Source of the DNA: Hormiphora californensis
Taxonomy: Eukaryota; Ctenophora; Tentaculata; Cydippida; Pleurobrachiidae
Direction: 5' to 3'
Assembly: GCA_020137815.1 (NCBI GenBank)
Contig: CM035354.1
Coordinates: 5,780,015 to 5,844,014 of the forward strand
Length of the DNA: 64,000 nucleotides
Part shown: piece by piece, positions 1 through 24,343 of the stretch
Position numbering within the stretch: position 1 is the first letter of the stretch
Layout: each line of letters opens with the position of its first letter
Program-made: the position numbers and the translations under genes
The notes under the pieces: generated by a model
What the model was told of the DNA's origin: nothing
The model's database searches: none
What the model saw: only the letters and a program-made list of their open reading frames with translations

Positions 1-223
1 GCCTGGTACTCAGAAAAGAGGGCCCGGAAGGCGGTAGGGTTGCTCAGGGCAGACTGAAGCACATCAGGAGCAGCATTGAAAGCCGTGGAAACTCCAATCA
101 GTAGAGTGAAGAAAATCATTTCGATATCTGGTGGTTTGTTCCCCAAAAACTCCACAGTTTTATAGTAGAGAAAGGACAGCTGTGATAGCAGATGTCAAAT
201 CAGATTGAGTGGTCTAGAAAGAG
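1..223 (-). CDS. Partial exon of the same gene, running off the window
   Basis: On the minus strand one frame is open from about position 180 to the window edge and encodes a hydrophobic helix-rich stretch (containing EMIFFTLLIGVSTAFNAAPD). An acceptor-like CACAG lies near 184, but the phase does not join cleanly to the donor at 437, so the exact 5' edge is unsure: a small missed exon or a one-base error would explain it. The gene continues beyond the left end. Confidence 0.45.
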
Positions 224-437
224 TTTTTGAGCCGTGAAAACAATGTTAGCACTGAGAGGTTTCATAAAATCAACTTATTTCTATGCTAATTCGGTTTAAA
301 AACAATGGTATCGAAAATGAACAAAGAAACCATCGTCCGGGATGACACTACGTCAAAAGAAAAACAATTTCAATCTATAAACGCATAAATGGGTGTGCCC
401 CTAAGTCTAACAATGAAATAAAGATGATGGCAGTTAC

Positions 438-631
438 CTGGTGTAGTGGCTCTCATAGCGATTTTATTCCCGAATGTGGCTGTAATGTGCCGGAGAAAGT
501 CCCCGAGAGGTCCCCTGAGGAGGTCTGACTTGGTCTCTGTCACTTCCCCGGCAGCGGCCCCGTCGTGTATCTCTAGGACGTACCGGACCTTGGGGATCAG
601 GGTAGAACAAACAGGTAGTGACACTGCATCC
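438..631 (-). CDS. Internal exon of the same unrecognised gene
   Basis: The exon enters in phase 2, matching 764-954, and leaves in phase 1 at a GTAACT donor; the acceptor is CTCTTTCCAG. It encodes about 64 residues including IPKVRYVLEIHDGAAAGEVT and GDFLRHITATFGNKIAM. The phase agreement with the upstream exon and strong splice sites support a real gene. The function is unknown to me. Confidence 0.6.
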
Positions 632-763
632 CTGGAAAGAGGGGGGAGATGGGGTTAATTACCACCCTTTTTAGTTTGAAAACCAAAATCAATTAGTGTT
701 TTTTTAGTTAAATTGATTAATTAAGTTGATTAAGTTGATTAATTAACTAATTAATATATGTAC

Positions 764-954
764 CTGTCTAATAGGAGGAGTCCAAGACAATTTCTGAAGA
801 GAGCACCATCATCAGCAACACACTGACACACCCTCCTCATTGTCCTGAACTCGCTGTCCTCGTGAGTCCGGGGGAAGGAGAGGGAAACAGAGAGCCGGGC
901 TGACTTCTCCAGATCTGACCCGGACCTCATTTGGGCCAGTAACTTCTGTACTAC
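764..954 (-). CDS. Internal exon of an unrecognised gene
   Basis: This exon is open in one frame (63 codons plus 2 nt). It is bounded by a pyrimidine-rich acceptor (TCTTCCAG) at its 5' side and a GTACAT donor at its 3' side, so it ends in phase 2. Its product includes VCQCVADDGALFRNCLGLL. It joins in frame to the next exon at 438-631. I do not recognise the family; the helical, Leu-rich character could suit a HEAT-like or other alpha-solenoid protein, but that is only an impression. Confidence 0.6.
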
Positions 955-1809
955 CTGGAAGATGGTCGTTAGATCTTGTAGTTCTAGGAATTGGGGGCTC
1001 TCACGTGATTAGCTTTGGATCGGATGAGAATGGGGGATAATGTAGCATAAAATGCATGGTATTCATCATTTATATTCAACACGCATAAAACATGTTAATA
1101 TAGTCATGTGAGCAGAGTTGATGTAATTGGCTTCAGACTGAGACTCTCTAAATGAGAGAAAGGAGCACTGGAAATGTAATTGTAACACGATACATAGAGA
1201 GAGAACTTCCCAGTCAGTGCATTCTATTTTTCAGTCTGCTTCTTACGCATGTCTCTGTCGCTTTAATTATCCTGTGTCCGTGAATGTATAGTTGCAAGTT
1301 TAGAAAATGTTTAGAAAATGTACTCATAGTATAGTTGCAAGTTTAGAAAATGTACTCATGGTGTCGTGTGTTCATGTATACCACATACAACATTTCTCTC
1401 TTTGTACACTTTCATCGCTCTTTCCTCTCCGTCTCTTTCTCTCTGGATATACAGTATACACACGCAGTACACGCTTGGAAGTCAGCCAATGTTTGTTCTA
1501 GCAGTGGTACAATTCTTCTTTTAGTGTCGAGCTTGTTTCGTTGAACTGGTATAGTGTGGTGTTTGCAATTGTTTGTGAAGGAGCACCATGTCCCACACTG
1601 GGCTTACATTCAGTGTGTGATACATGAAGCACACACACACAGATCTCACCCTCACCATCCCAGGCCATTCTCTCTCTTCCTCCCATTCTCTCCCATTCTC
1701 TCTTACTCTCATTCTCTCCCCCCCATTCTCTCTCCCTCCCATTCTCTCTCCCTCTGCCCATATTCTGCTTCCTTCTCCCACTCCCCTGATCATGCCACTC
1801 TTTTTGTAG
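955..1809. other. Intergenic / 5' region without a recognisable gene
   Basis: This stretch holds a short direct duplication near 1287-1350 (ATAGTTGCAAGTTTAGAAAATGTACTCAT type units) and CT-rich low-complexity sequence from about 1665 to 1785. It ends in a CTTTTTGTAG acceptor 11 nt before the next start codon. I see no credible coding exon in it. Confidence 0.5.
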
Positions 1810-1820
1810 TACGGGCTGCC

Positions 1821-3272
1821 ATGGCTTCTCAATCTGATGGACGACGTAGCAGCGAAGAACTGGTTGGTACTTTTTGTAATTTTGTAATTTTGAATTGCAT
1901 TCTTTCTCTCATTCTTTAATTTTGAATCTGTGTAATTTTGAATTGCAGTATTTCTCACATTGGTTCGTTTCCTAGTATAGTGCAAATTTAGTTTCAGTTT
2001 TATGAAATTTGTTCCGTTTCAGAGTAGTGCAAGTGATTCTGAGGGCGAGGAATATTTTAAAGATGTGGCAGAGTTTCTACATGACGTAACCAGTGACGTC
2101 ACACGACAACCAGACACAGAGGAAATGCACTGGAGCGACATAGGTACGAGTTAATATCTTGATCGTTCACTGAACCGAGTAACCCGATGGCTGATCCGAT
2201 CAAAGGTCCAATGAAGATTCTCAATTCCCAATCCCAAATATTTAGAGATGGAAGTTGAGAATCTTGGTTGGGTACCATCATGCATGTTGACTGTCTTATT
2301 AACCCTGCTCTAGACGCAGCTCCCTCTGTTTCAGGCTGGCCAGAGGAGCAAAGTAGCCCCGGACTTGTCTCCCAGATCCTCTCGACCCTTTCCAACAAGT
2401 TATGGAGAACGGAGGCAGACCAAATTAAGATTCTGTTCGCCAGTTCCGTTCTCATGCAGTTCTTCAAGGTTTGGGCGGTTAGTGCTGGCCAAGCCATCCT
2501 CCCCTGGTACTACACCCTTACCATGCCACCACTCATCATGTGGAGAATCTACACATACACCAAACAGAACTGGCATTATTTCTGTTTCGACTACTGCTAC
2601 TTTGGTAACCTGGCCATCTTTCTGATGCTGTTATTCGCTCCCTTCCTGCCCCAATCTGTTCATTCTGCAGTTCTGTATTGCTAATGGGCTCCTCTATACA
2701 GGGGCCTTCTCGTTCCGCAACTCGTTAGTATTCCACAGTGTGGACAAGATGACGTCAACTTACATACACAGTGCACCTGTTCTCCTAGTGTTTGGTATCA
2801 GATGGTTCCCGGAGGAGGCATCACGGTTCTGGCACTCATCCTTCCCCACAGAGTTTGCACCGGTCTCTCTCCAGTGGAATATTGTTAGCAGCCCCTGATA
2901 TTCTGTGCGTGTCATGTCGTCTTCTACACCACTCTGGTGTATGGAATTCTCAGGCCCGGGAAGGATGTTATTACGTCGTTTAGGTACCTCAAGAACACTC
3001 CCATAGCAAGGAAACTGTTCCGGAAACCGCGATTTTATCATTTCATGGGCATGCAGTTCTTCATTGTGGCATTGATGTCTCTCGTTACCTTGGTTACCTA
3101 CACCTACTACTGGCTCCATGTCGCGCAGGTCCTGTGTCTGGTTGCTATAGTAACCTGGAACGGGGCTACTTACTATGTAGACGTGTTCAGGATGTCTCTA
3201 GTCAAGAAAGAAGGAGTGAAGATCCAATGTGACAATGTGACAATTGCCGAGTGCTTTATGATATGTTTTTAG
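1821..3272 (+). CDS. GPC1-like: Glycerophosphocholine acyltransferase (DUF2838 family)
   Basis: Three exons: 1821-1862, 2023-2143 and 2335-3272, joined in matching phases (0, then 1), 1101 nt in total. The product is a polytopic membrane protein with the family hallmark region FRNSLVFHSVDKMTS, preceded by WHYFCFDYCYFGNL and followed by PVLLVFGIRWFP. Known members are ER enzymes that transfer acyl groups to glycerophosphocholine to make lysophosphatidylcholine. Residues about 1-55 are hydrophilic and acidic. The large exon has two compensating single-base breaks: CCCC at 2649-2652 has one C too many, and CCCC at 2892-2895 has one C too few. The stretch of about 82 codons between them is read in another frame and contains the hallmark. 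Elsewhere the frame is uninterrupted. I think these are sequencing errors; a real pseudogene is possible. An acceptor-like AG ends at 1809, 11 nt before the ATG. Confidence 0.82.
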
Positions 3273-3559
3273 AACTTGCTTGTGTAGTGTTTTTACTGAC
3301 AATATTATTTTACAACAAATGAAATCATGTGTTTCTTACCAAAGTTCTAGATTTGAGGGTTGTTATTATGTCCGTATGCCCGCTGGATATGTCCTCTATC
3401 AGTAAAGTTTCCTGGTCCAGATCTTCCTCTTGGGTAGACCCCTTCTTACCTCCATCCTGAATAAGTTGTGGTAAATCACCTGATAGTTATAGTCTACCAT
3501 TATCTCTCTCTTTCTCTCCCTCTCTCTCCCTCTTTCTCCCTCCCTCTTTCACTGTCTCT

Positions 3560-15950
<12,391 letters not shown>

Positions 15951-18490
15951 TGTCTCAGGTGGCAAACAAAACATCTTTTTCCATCGTAGTGGTGGTTTTT
16001 AAAAGATTTCAGAGGAACACGACGCGTATACAAAGGAACTGATCTGTATTGAGCGATTAGGCAATTATCTCTCGACACTAGCAGGCCTATGATCTATCAT
16101 TCTCTCTTTCACATTTCTCTCCTTCCCTCTCCCTCTTTCTTTACTCCCTCTATTTTTCTCCTCTCTCAATTCGTGTGTATCCTGCATCGTACGATGTGTA
16201 TACCAATGGCATAGCGTCAAACAGATGAGAGTGAGACTCAGTGAGTCGTGAGGAAGCGAAACATAACGATTAAAGAGGAAGGAAAGTGGACAGAGACATT
16301 ATAATCGGAATAAAAAGTATGTTGTAGAGCGGATACTAAAAAGCCACCGAGAGATCTAACTCAAATCGCTGGCATCTTTTGAGAAACACCGAACAGATGG
16401 ATTGCATGCAGAGATCACGAGGTTATACAATGCCGTACATTATGCGTACTTGAGAAATATTAGCCATGAGGTCAACACTAAAATTTACTATACAAATGGC
16501 GTAATAGGTGGTTTTATGAAGGAGCAGTGAGTGGTTTTGTGAAGGAGCAGTGAGTGGTTTTATGAAGGATCAGTGAGTGGTTTTATGAAGGAGCTTACCA
16601 GTTGACGAGTAAGATCCATCTCGGACAGGTATCGACGTCATTTAACAACTGCTACACCACTGGGAAATCAATGTTAGTTTGATTCAAGAAAAGTGGAAGG
16701 TGAAAAGTCTGAACTAGATCTGATTTACACAAACACAAACAAGTCGTAGGTAGAGTGAAATGGGGGGACGCTAGGAAGGGGAATAGTATTCAATTCTAGT
16801 TTATGTGAGAGGAAGGTACCATTCTTGCACAATGGGCACACGCTTTGCCCAGAGAGGTCAGAGGACCCTAATTATAATTCATACCAGTGTGTACTCTCTC
16901 CCCGGCTCTCACTCTCCCCTCTCTCTCTCCCTCTCTGTTTAACAAAACAACAGTATACTAGAGTACTCCCCCTATGATCGCTCTATGTATAGGCACAATC
17001 TAGGGCACGTGGGTTTATTGGACACATCTCATATGTGTTATAACAGTAAGCAGCTCGAGAGAGAGGGAGACAGCGAGAGGGAAAGCTCTAGATAGAGGGA
17101 AAGAGAGCGAGAAAGAGTGGGAGAGAGTGATGGCTACAAGGCACACATAGTTCGCAGTAGCACACATAGTTCTCCACATCTGACAGTGTAATTACATGAT
17201 AAATACATCTCTCACACACTGAGGTAAGGCGAAGAGTTTCAGTATTCTAAAAAGCATGATAATATGAGTGGCTCTTCGGGAATCTGAATACAAGGGAGCA
17301 TTACCAACACCAGTGTTACACAAGAAAAGCACCCCGTATAGAGAGCAAGAGAGAGAGAGACCAGCACACCTCTTCATGATACTACATGGAGTGATATCCT
17401 TATTTCTCTCTCCCCTTTCTCATGCACTCATTTCTCTCTTCTTACTGCAGTACGGCACTATAATAGTTCACTCTAGATAGGTGAATTCCATCCCCACAAG
17501 AATGCAATTTAATCAGAATATAATGCTCTCATTCGTGATTGGATAGTTTGCAGAGAGAGGGAGGGGCATAGAGCGAGGGAATGAACAAACGGGTTGTATA
17601 TGGGATTGACTTGAGCCGGGAGGCCTGAAGCAAAAGGGAGACAGAGTTCTCAAAAACGTTTAAAGGATAATAGTTAGCAGTCTATATAAAGAGCTCTAAT
17701 TACTCACTTCTAGTATCAGTATGCTATAATTTGCAGTGAGATTAGTGTAGTAAGACAGCTCAAGTCTCAACACACACATCTGTCAAACCATTCACACAGA
17801 CAGAGAGTTGATAATTAATAGTTAACTAACCTCACGGTGAACTCCATCAGCAGAGTTCCACTTTCATTCACGGTTGATGATTGTGGTGGCAATCCTGCGA
17901 TCCTGGTGTTCAGGTGTTTCATTCCAAAAGACGGCACTGGAAATTCTTGGTGTTGTTGTTTACTAGTCGAGACAGTGTTGTTGTGATCAAATCAGGGATT
18001 TCCAACAACGCGCACTCATGGTTCGTGTATCAAATGCTGAAAAGTGTACTTTATTCAGAAAGAGTATTTTGCGCGCGTCGCGAAGTGGTGATCTTCATGG
18101 GAGGTAAAGTGTAAGTTGGCTAGGTCATGATAGCAAGACCAAGAGTTGAAATATATGGCTTTGATATGGCTAATGGAGTGTGACTATAATAGTCAGCTTG
18201 ATATACAGGTGGGTGGCCGACTGATTGAGAGTTGTAGGTCACAGAGGCGACACAGACCGAACCACTGAACACTCAGCACAGACTGAATCAGACCATTGCA
18301 ACTGGAAACATGGTCCAATTCAAGTTATCTGTATTTCCCCCTTTCTCAGGACTTATTTTGAATTAGCAACATTGAAGTTTAGTGTATTAGAGGAATATTC
18401 AGCATGTCAGTTATTGGTATCATGGTAGTGAAGGGTACTTTAATATGTCACAGGTCACAGGAACTAATTACAACCCAACTGGTATAATAA
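15951..18490. other. Region 5' of the large minus-strand gene
   Basis: It contains a 26-bp tandem repeat (16508-16597, unit GTGGTTTTATGAAGGAGCA and variants, four copies) and a possible 7-codon first exon at 16599-16619. Short CT/GA-rich patches occur near 16900, 17050 and 17350-17450. No further coding sequence is recognisable. Confidence 0.5.
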
Positions 18491-18496
18491 TTATTA

Positions 18497-18640
18497 TTAG
18501 ACAATTTTAACCGGTTATCTAATTTTTCACAGTACACCGTTTCCGGTGGTTAAAGTGTACTGTGAAATTTTAGACCACTGCAAAAACACTAGTAATTATA
18601 AAGTAAAATACCGCTGCAGTGGTATGTGAAAAATTAAACA
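18497..18640. repeat. Multi-hairpin repeat (three-stem fold)
   Basis: An outer stem TTTTTCAC/GTGAAAAA encloses two inner hairpins: CACAGTACAC with GTGTACTGTG, and CCACTGC with GCAGTGG. The left edge carries AATTTTAACCGGTTATCTAA, which resembles the right end of the element at 19198-19474. The two are probably relatives. Confidence 0.6.
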
Positions 18641-18715
18641 CTTTCTAGTCACACGCACACAGTGTGAACATTACAAACATTACAAACTGAGTGAACGGGA
18701 TAAGATTAAGTGAGG

Positions 18716-18804
18716 GAGAGAGAGAGAGAGAGAGAGAAGAGGAGAGAAGAGAGAGAGAGCATGAGAAGAGAGAATGAGAGAAGAGAGAGAGAGAAGAGAT
18801 GTGA

Positions 18805-18840
<36 letters not shown>

Positions 18841-18841
18841 T
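18716..18841 (+). repeat. (GA)n microsatellite
   Basis: Interrupted GA dinucleotide tract. A complementary (CT)n tract lies close by at about 19040-19155. Confidence 0.9.
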
Positions 18842-19120
18842 AAAGGTAATGTGTGGTGGTTGGTGAGAGAGAGATATACTAAAAGAGAGAATCGAAGTCA
18901 AGAGGGAAAGCATATGCAGTACTCCATTGGTGTGGTGTCCATCACGTACGATCCCGTACCTATAGTTCAGATATGAATAAAGACTAAGGGTTAGGAGGTA
19001 TTGCGTGTGCAATGGTACATTAGTGACTAATGCCACCCCTCTCTCTCTCTCTCTCTTTTCTCTCTCTCTCCTCCTCTCTCTCTCCTGCTCTCCCTCTCTC
19101 CTCTCTCTCTGCTCTCTCTC

Positions 19121-19156
<36 letters not shown>

Positions 19157-19197
19157 TTTATCTCTTTCACTCAGTTTGTTTCCAAAATCATCTAATA

Positions 19198-19474
19198 AAA
19201 TTAGATGACTGCTTTTACATGCTCTATTACACCAACAATAATGTTAAAGTATTCGTTCACTTTTAGGCCTCGCAGGCTCGGCCCAAAAGTACAACTACAG
19301 AGCTCGCAGGCTCGCTCAGTAGTTACACTTAGCGTGCCTCGCAGGCTCGGCAGCTAAGTAAAAGGATCTACCTCGACCTATCGGTCTCGGTTCATTATTG
19401 TTGTATTTAGAGCACTCGGCCTTCGGCCTCGTGCACTAAAAAGTAATAGACCATTTTAACCAGTCATCTAATCA
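19198..19474. mobile_element. Cloverleaf-forming foldback element with TIR ATTAGATGACTG
   Basis: Ends are ATTAGATGACTG and CAGTCATCTAAT. Further inward (TCT)ATTAC and CAACAATAATG pair with CATTATTGTTG, extending the stem. Inside lie successive hairpins at 19259-19290, 19293-19324 and 19327-19359 that share the loop-proximal word CTCGCAGGCTCG but have unrelated stems. A weaker hairpin lies at about 19370-19390, and a strong one at 19411-19435 (GCACTCGGCC/GGCCTCGTGC) bulges from the right arm. No obvious target duplication. No coding capacity. Confidence 0.7.
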
Positions 19475-20071
19475 TATAATATTGTATGTGTGTGCTTAGT
19501 ACTACAATTAAACAGTCATTAGTACTATTTATAACACCCTGCTCGTTCTAACCTATGCTATTTCTAGGGGGATGGGGGAGTGGTTATTTGATCCCCCCGG
19601 TGCAGCTTTGGAACACATGTGTTGTGGTACTATTCGAGCGTGTAAACAAAGAGGTTCCAGAGCTAGAGAACTAACATCTAGAGAAAGAACATGGAGCCGG
19701 GAGGTCGAAAAGAGGAATAGACACCTGTGGGGCAACTCTATACTTTTAAACTATTTAAAACTCTAACTTGCCCACCTGCAAATATATGTAGGTCGACCTG
19801 TGCAGAAAACAGTCTCTCTCTCTGGCCCCTGCCCCTTTTTGTTAGCTCCCTCGACTGACTCATTATGAAACTATTTTGACATATTTTCATGAAAATCGTT
19901 TTTAGGTCTATGTGCTAATTCCTCATCATATTTCTCTCCCGTGCACCACCTGTTTTTTTCGTTCCACTTCGCAATGTTAGAATTCATCTTTGTGAATGTA
20001 GGTCTTGGCAGATATAATATCCAAAAATGTTATTTTCTTGCACTAGTTTTAGATCCAAGCTTCTATAATGA

Positions 20072-21543
20072 ATGATACCCCACTCTCAGGCGGTACTATT
20101 GCTAGTGATCAGTAGTCTGGGTGTTCTAGTTAACTCCCTCGAGCTCTATTGTCTGGCCCGGATAGTCAGTCTGGGCCACAACCAGAACATCTTCCTGGGA
20201 AACATTGCACTGTATGACATGTTGCTGGCGGTGTGTGGTGTGGTACGGGGTGCAGGGATACTAGATAGTAGGGTGGTTGGGTATCACCCTGATACTGGCG
20301 GTGTGGGGGTGTTCTGTGTTGTGTTCGAGGTTATACTGTCTTCCTGCGGGTGAGTACTGAGTAGTGACTCACTGAGTGACATCCCAATGTGCATGAGCCA
20401 ATTAGATAACAATGTGTAATTGACAGCTTCTAAACTCACATATTTCCAAGTGATACATTGTTTAAATGAAAACCAAACAAGAACCCCCTGCAGGTATTTC
20501 GGACCACTGATGCTGCTACCCCTGACAGCGGACAGACTGGTAGCAGTGCTAACCCCTTTCCGACACTCCTCTCTCCTAACTTCATTCCGGTGCAAACTAA
20601 TCTGCTTGGTATGCTGGCTTCCCATGCCCCTTCTCATTTTGTGGAAACTAATTGAACTGTACAACGGGCTACAGGTTTGATAATGTCATTTTGTTTCTCT
20701 CTCTCTCTCTCTGGTTTGGTTTGGTTTGGTTTGGTAGGACTACGGTCTTGCCACTAAGCAGCCAGCTACTGTCGGCACCGTGTTATTATAATATCTATAT
20801 GAAAGACCCGAAGGAGACGCAGGTGCTCAGTACCACCATATTGTCAACACTTCAGATATAAAGGGATTTTGAAAAGTGTAAGATTTCAGAGTGAGATTGG
20901 GAAGAGGGGCAGAACTATGGAAGGGATTTTGGCTGGTTCTAGATCCCTACATCCTGGGGAGTAGGACGGGATGCCGACCAGTGATCACGATCACATCAGA
21001 CCAGACAGTCTGAGTTGACCGACACGGATACGTGTGTAGGAAGCACGTGTAGCGATTAAATCAAATAATTAAACCCTTTCCTGATCTGTCCTTCGCACAG
21101 TCAAGACCTAACATTAACATGCAAAAAAAGTACTGTCTAACAAACATGCAATACGAAAGGGTAATAAGAGCACGCCCCGGAGGACTGAAAATCGGTCATA
21201 GTGTCTGTCGTCGACGGGGTCAGTTCTCACTCCTCCTCAAGCACTCGTTCTCGGTTTGTCGATTGTCATGAATTGTGAAATGTCCTAGAGCCAGCCCAAC
21301 CACCAATGGGTGAACTAGGAGATACCAAAACCACTATGGGCTATACCACGAATCAATCGATAAGCCAGAACCTGACTCCATATTGAGATGCCCGCGTGAA
21401 ACCCTGCCGGTGGAAATAATGTCTGTGGAGATGGTTGGAGAGGATGAATGAGACAGGGGTGCAATCCGGCTTGCTCCCATCGTCTTTGTCTAATAGACAA
21501 TATCTATTCGACATAATGACGACAGCGAGAGTGAAAGGATAGT

Positions 21544-21596
<53 letters not shown>

Positions 21597-23059
21597 TGAG
21601 ATAGAGATAGAGAGCTACGAGCATCCAGTCATGATAGGGAGCAGCCAGGATATATGAGATATCGATAGAGATAGAGAGATTGATTCTGGACTCATAGACC
21701 GGGATCTCTCAACCTCTTCTAACTATGGATAGACTCTCAGCTCTACGTATTCTCTCGTCACTCTCTCTACTCATACTCTCGTCGTCACATGCTCTCTGCT
21801 CTCTCGTACCTTCGTCGCTCTCGTTCTTTGCTTAACCTCTCCCCTACTCCTCTCCGATACCCGTTTACGTCACCTGCCTGCTCGACCTCAGCAAGTGATG
21901 AAGAGAGGGAGTGGGAGAAAAAACCAGGGCAGTGAACGGGGTGGAACAGAAGAAGGGATCGAATTAAATCGCTAATAGGGGAGGCGATGATCAACGGTAC
22001 AGCAGAAAGGTAGATAAAGGTCTAGACGGGGAGGGGGGGTGGGAAGAGTTGGAAAATACACGTGATAGGGAGGCTCGGGAGCTCAGGAGCAGCAGCAGCA
22101 GGAAGGTACAGGAAACAGGGACCGAGACATGAGACGAGGGGGAGGCTCTGGAACAAAATGTGGTAGCTATGGAAATGTATAGCGAGGGGAAGAAATATAT
22201 ATTGAATAATGTGGTACGATTAACTGTAAATATAGAATTATATGAGAGAATGTGATACAAGTGTGATACTTATGATACGGATAAGACAACAGACAAAAGG
22301 AATAGATCCTGGGGGTACCGTAAAAATAATGAGCAGTATGAAAAAGGGTGAAGGGGCCAGGGGGACAAACAGTAAACAAACATGCGGGCAAAGACGAACT
22401 ATTAAACAGACACACTGCGAGATACAAACACACTAACTACTGGACAAATACAAGCAGACTGGTTCTTATCTGAATATAGTTCAGTAGTATAGTAGTTGCA
22501 GCGTCCTGTTGTTGTCGTCCACCGATAGTTGATAGTTGATGAGCAGATTTTGTTGAAAATTTCAAATTCGGGTTGCAAATTCTCCTCTCTCTCTGTCTAT
22601 CTCTCTCTCTCCCCTCTCTCTCCCCCCCTCTCTCTCTCTCTCACCCTCCCTCAGATTGTCTACGACAGTGAGTTGAGGCGGTGCTACCAACAGAATGTGG
22701 AGATCCGCCACCAGATCGCTATCCTAACAACACCTCTAATTCTCGTTACCGCCATGTACATCCCAATCATCAGGGCTGTCCTCCGGAGACCCCAAATCCG
22801 TTCTTCAAAAGTTCTCCTGACATCAACAGCCATAGTCGTTACATCTTTAATATGTTACACTCCCTCCCCTCTAAATCGGTATGTTTCTATGAGCCCGGAG
22901 GTGCGACTGTTCCTAACCCTGCCCCTGTACTATGCGAATACTCTTGTGGATCCAACGGTATACTTTTTATTTCACCCACGGGTTAGGGCCGCGGTGGCAC
23001 AAAGCTCGGGTGCAGTGAGTGACAATCTCGGGGTACTTCCTGCTGCCAGTAGAGCGTAG
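20072..23059 (+). CDS. Class A (rhodopsin-like) GPCR, three exons
   Basis: Exons 20072-20349, 20494-20674 and 22655-23059 join in phases 2 and 0 to give 287 residues. TM1 contains LGVLVNSLEL and TM2 has ALYDMLLAVCG with the conserved Asp. The TM3 end reads ADRLVAVLTP, a DRY-type motif. TM6 has LICYTP (the CWxP position) and TM7 has DPTVY (NPxxY-type). Cysteines before TM3 and in the second extracellular loop (LRRCYQ) could form the usual disulfide. It lies in the plasma membrane and would couple to G proteins; the ligand is unknown. The short C-tail ends in PAASRA. An ATG 4 nt upstream (20068) is out of frame. An acceptor-like TTTTAG lies 19 nt before the ATG. The 2-kb second intron has no other gene. 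Confidence 0.8.
20675..22654. other. Second intron of the GPCR gene
   Basis: It contains a (GGTTT)n patch at about 20716-20737, an (AG)n tract at 21541-21595 and, at its 3' end, a CT-rich stretch at about 22588-22645 serving as the polypyrimidine tract of the acceptor. No coding sequence recognised. Confidence 0.6.
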
Positions 23060-23172
23060 AGGAGTGAAAAAAATTATACAAACAAAAAGAGTATTTTAGC
23101 GTTTTATAACTTAGAACCAGTATATAACTTCAGTATAAAAAGGTCACATTTGCTTCGTGTCTTTCTCTCTGT

Positions 23173-24214
23173 TTAATATTCGATGACATCACACGAATAT
23201 TTACCATATATCTCATCATCACAAACCAACTCAGGCTGAAGGGACAGGATAACTTGTCCGAACATTTTCTCAATCATCCTCATATCCACATCCTCTGCGA
23301 TATAACCCATCATTCCCTGCAGCATCCTGCTCTTCATTACTCCCCTCACATTCTTTTTGTTGAACACCTTTAGGAATTCCCTCTTGCAGCAGCCGTTAAA
23401 TTCATCACTCATCACCTCTCGGCAATCCTCTTCATCCACACACCAGAAGGCAGCGGCAGTGTCGTCAATAAAGTCCCTAATTTCAGATGGTTCAAATGAC
23501 ATATCCTCTGCATTACTCATAACACCCATAATAAAATCTGTCTTGTCAAGACAGGTTCCATTGCCCGCACGTGTCTGGTCAATCATTCGGGCGATACCGT
23601 AGAGAGCAGTCATGTCAATGAGGCCACAGTCACACAATGGTTTTTTGAGGTCCCTCCAAATCTTCCTTACAACAGGTGATTTCATGATCTTGTTGTAGCT
23701 CCTAACATCGACTATTTCGCTTAGGACAGGTGCCTTCATACATCCTCCAATGGCCTTGAACAGGTCCCGGGTACAGGGACAGATGCCATTCCTCAATGAC
23801 ACCATTGAGAATGGTCCGCATCGCAAACACAACGTCCTCGTATGTCTCAGCATTAACCAGATCCTCGTAGAGGTACCTGATGTTATCCTTTATAAGCAGT
23901 TACAATGGTACAAGGCAGCATCTTGCATTGCTCATTTCCAGAGTTAAACTTATTGAATGCCTTGGCACATTCACAAGGGATAGAACATGTTTTGGTTGCA
24001 TTTTGATGGCTTGTTGCAGATCTCCCCAGGCGATCATGTCCAGACCGTACACCATGCTATCAATATCGATCTCTGACAGCATTTCAGAGAGAATCGACTG
24101 GACGGAGGGGATAATCTCCATGGGATAGTCAGTTCCATAGTCGTAAGGAGGGGGTGTAGTATATTGACAGGTGCTACCAGCCACTAGGGCCAGGGAAAGA
24201 ACAACGAACAACAT
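23173..24214 (-). CDS. Secreted cysteine-rich protein, about 346 residues
   Basis: A signal peptide (MLFVVLSLALVAGSTC) is followed by a Pro/Tyr-rich stretch and then repeated cysteine modules. C-x-C pairs occur in three places (PCECAKAF, CPCTRDLF, CDCGLIDM) with similar spacing to following helices, suggesting a duplicated domain. The single exon is interrupted by three one-base breaks near 23996 (an A missing), 23888 (an A extra) and about 23800 (one extra base). Correcting them gives an exact multiple of three (347 codons) and a continuous cysteine pattern, so I read this as one gene with sequence errors. I do not recognise the family. A TATAAAT lies at 24255-24261 and a 63-bp palindrome at 24281-24343. 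Confidence 0.65.
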
Positions 24215-24254
24215 ATCGGAAAAGAAGTGAACTGCACAAATCGAATGTGCCCAA

Positions 24255-24261
24255 ATTTATA
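24255..24261 (-). promoter_or_regulatory. TATA-like box of the secreted cysteine-rich gene
   Basis: TATAAAT on the minus strand, about 40 bp upstream of the ATG at 24214. This implies a very short 5' leader if used. Confidence 0.45.
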
Positions 24262-24280
24262 GAAACCAGGAAGGGGTGGG

Positions 24281-24343
24281 AAACGGTTCACCTAAAATCG
24301 AATTTAGAGCTCGAACTCTAAACTCGATTTTAGGTGAACCGTT
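24281..24343. repeat. 63-bp near-perfect palindrome
   Basis: AAACGGTTCACCTAAAATCG and its complement bound a short centre around GAGCTC. It lies about 70 bp upstream of the signal-peptide gene. It could be a small foldback insertion or a regulatory site; the sequence does not decide. Confidence 0.7.

Noticed and set aside
3363-3473. Possible alternative last exon of the large minus-strand gene (DLPQLIQDGGKKGS...)
   Set aside because: It has an acceptor and a protein-like frame, but its phase does not match the upstream donor; 3560-3595 fits in phase with a stop and is preferred.
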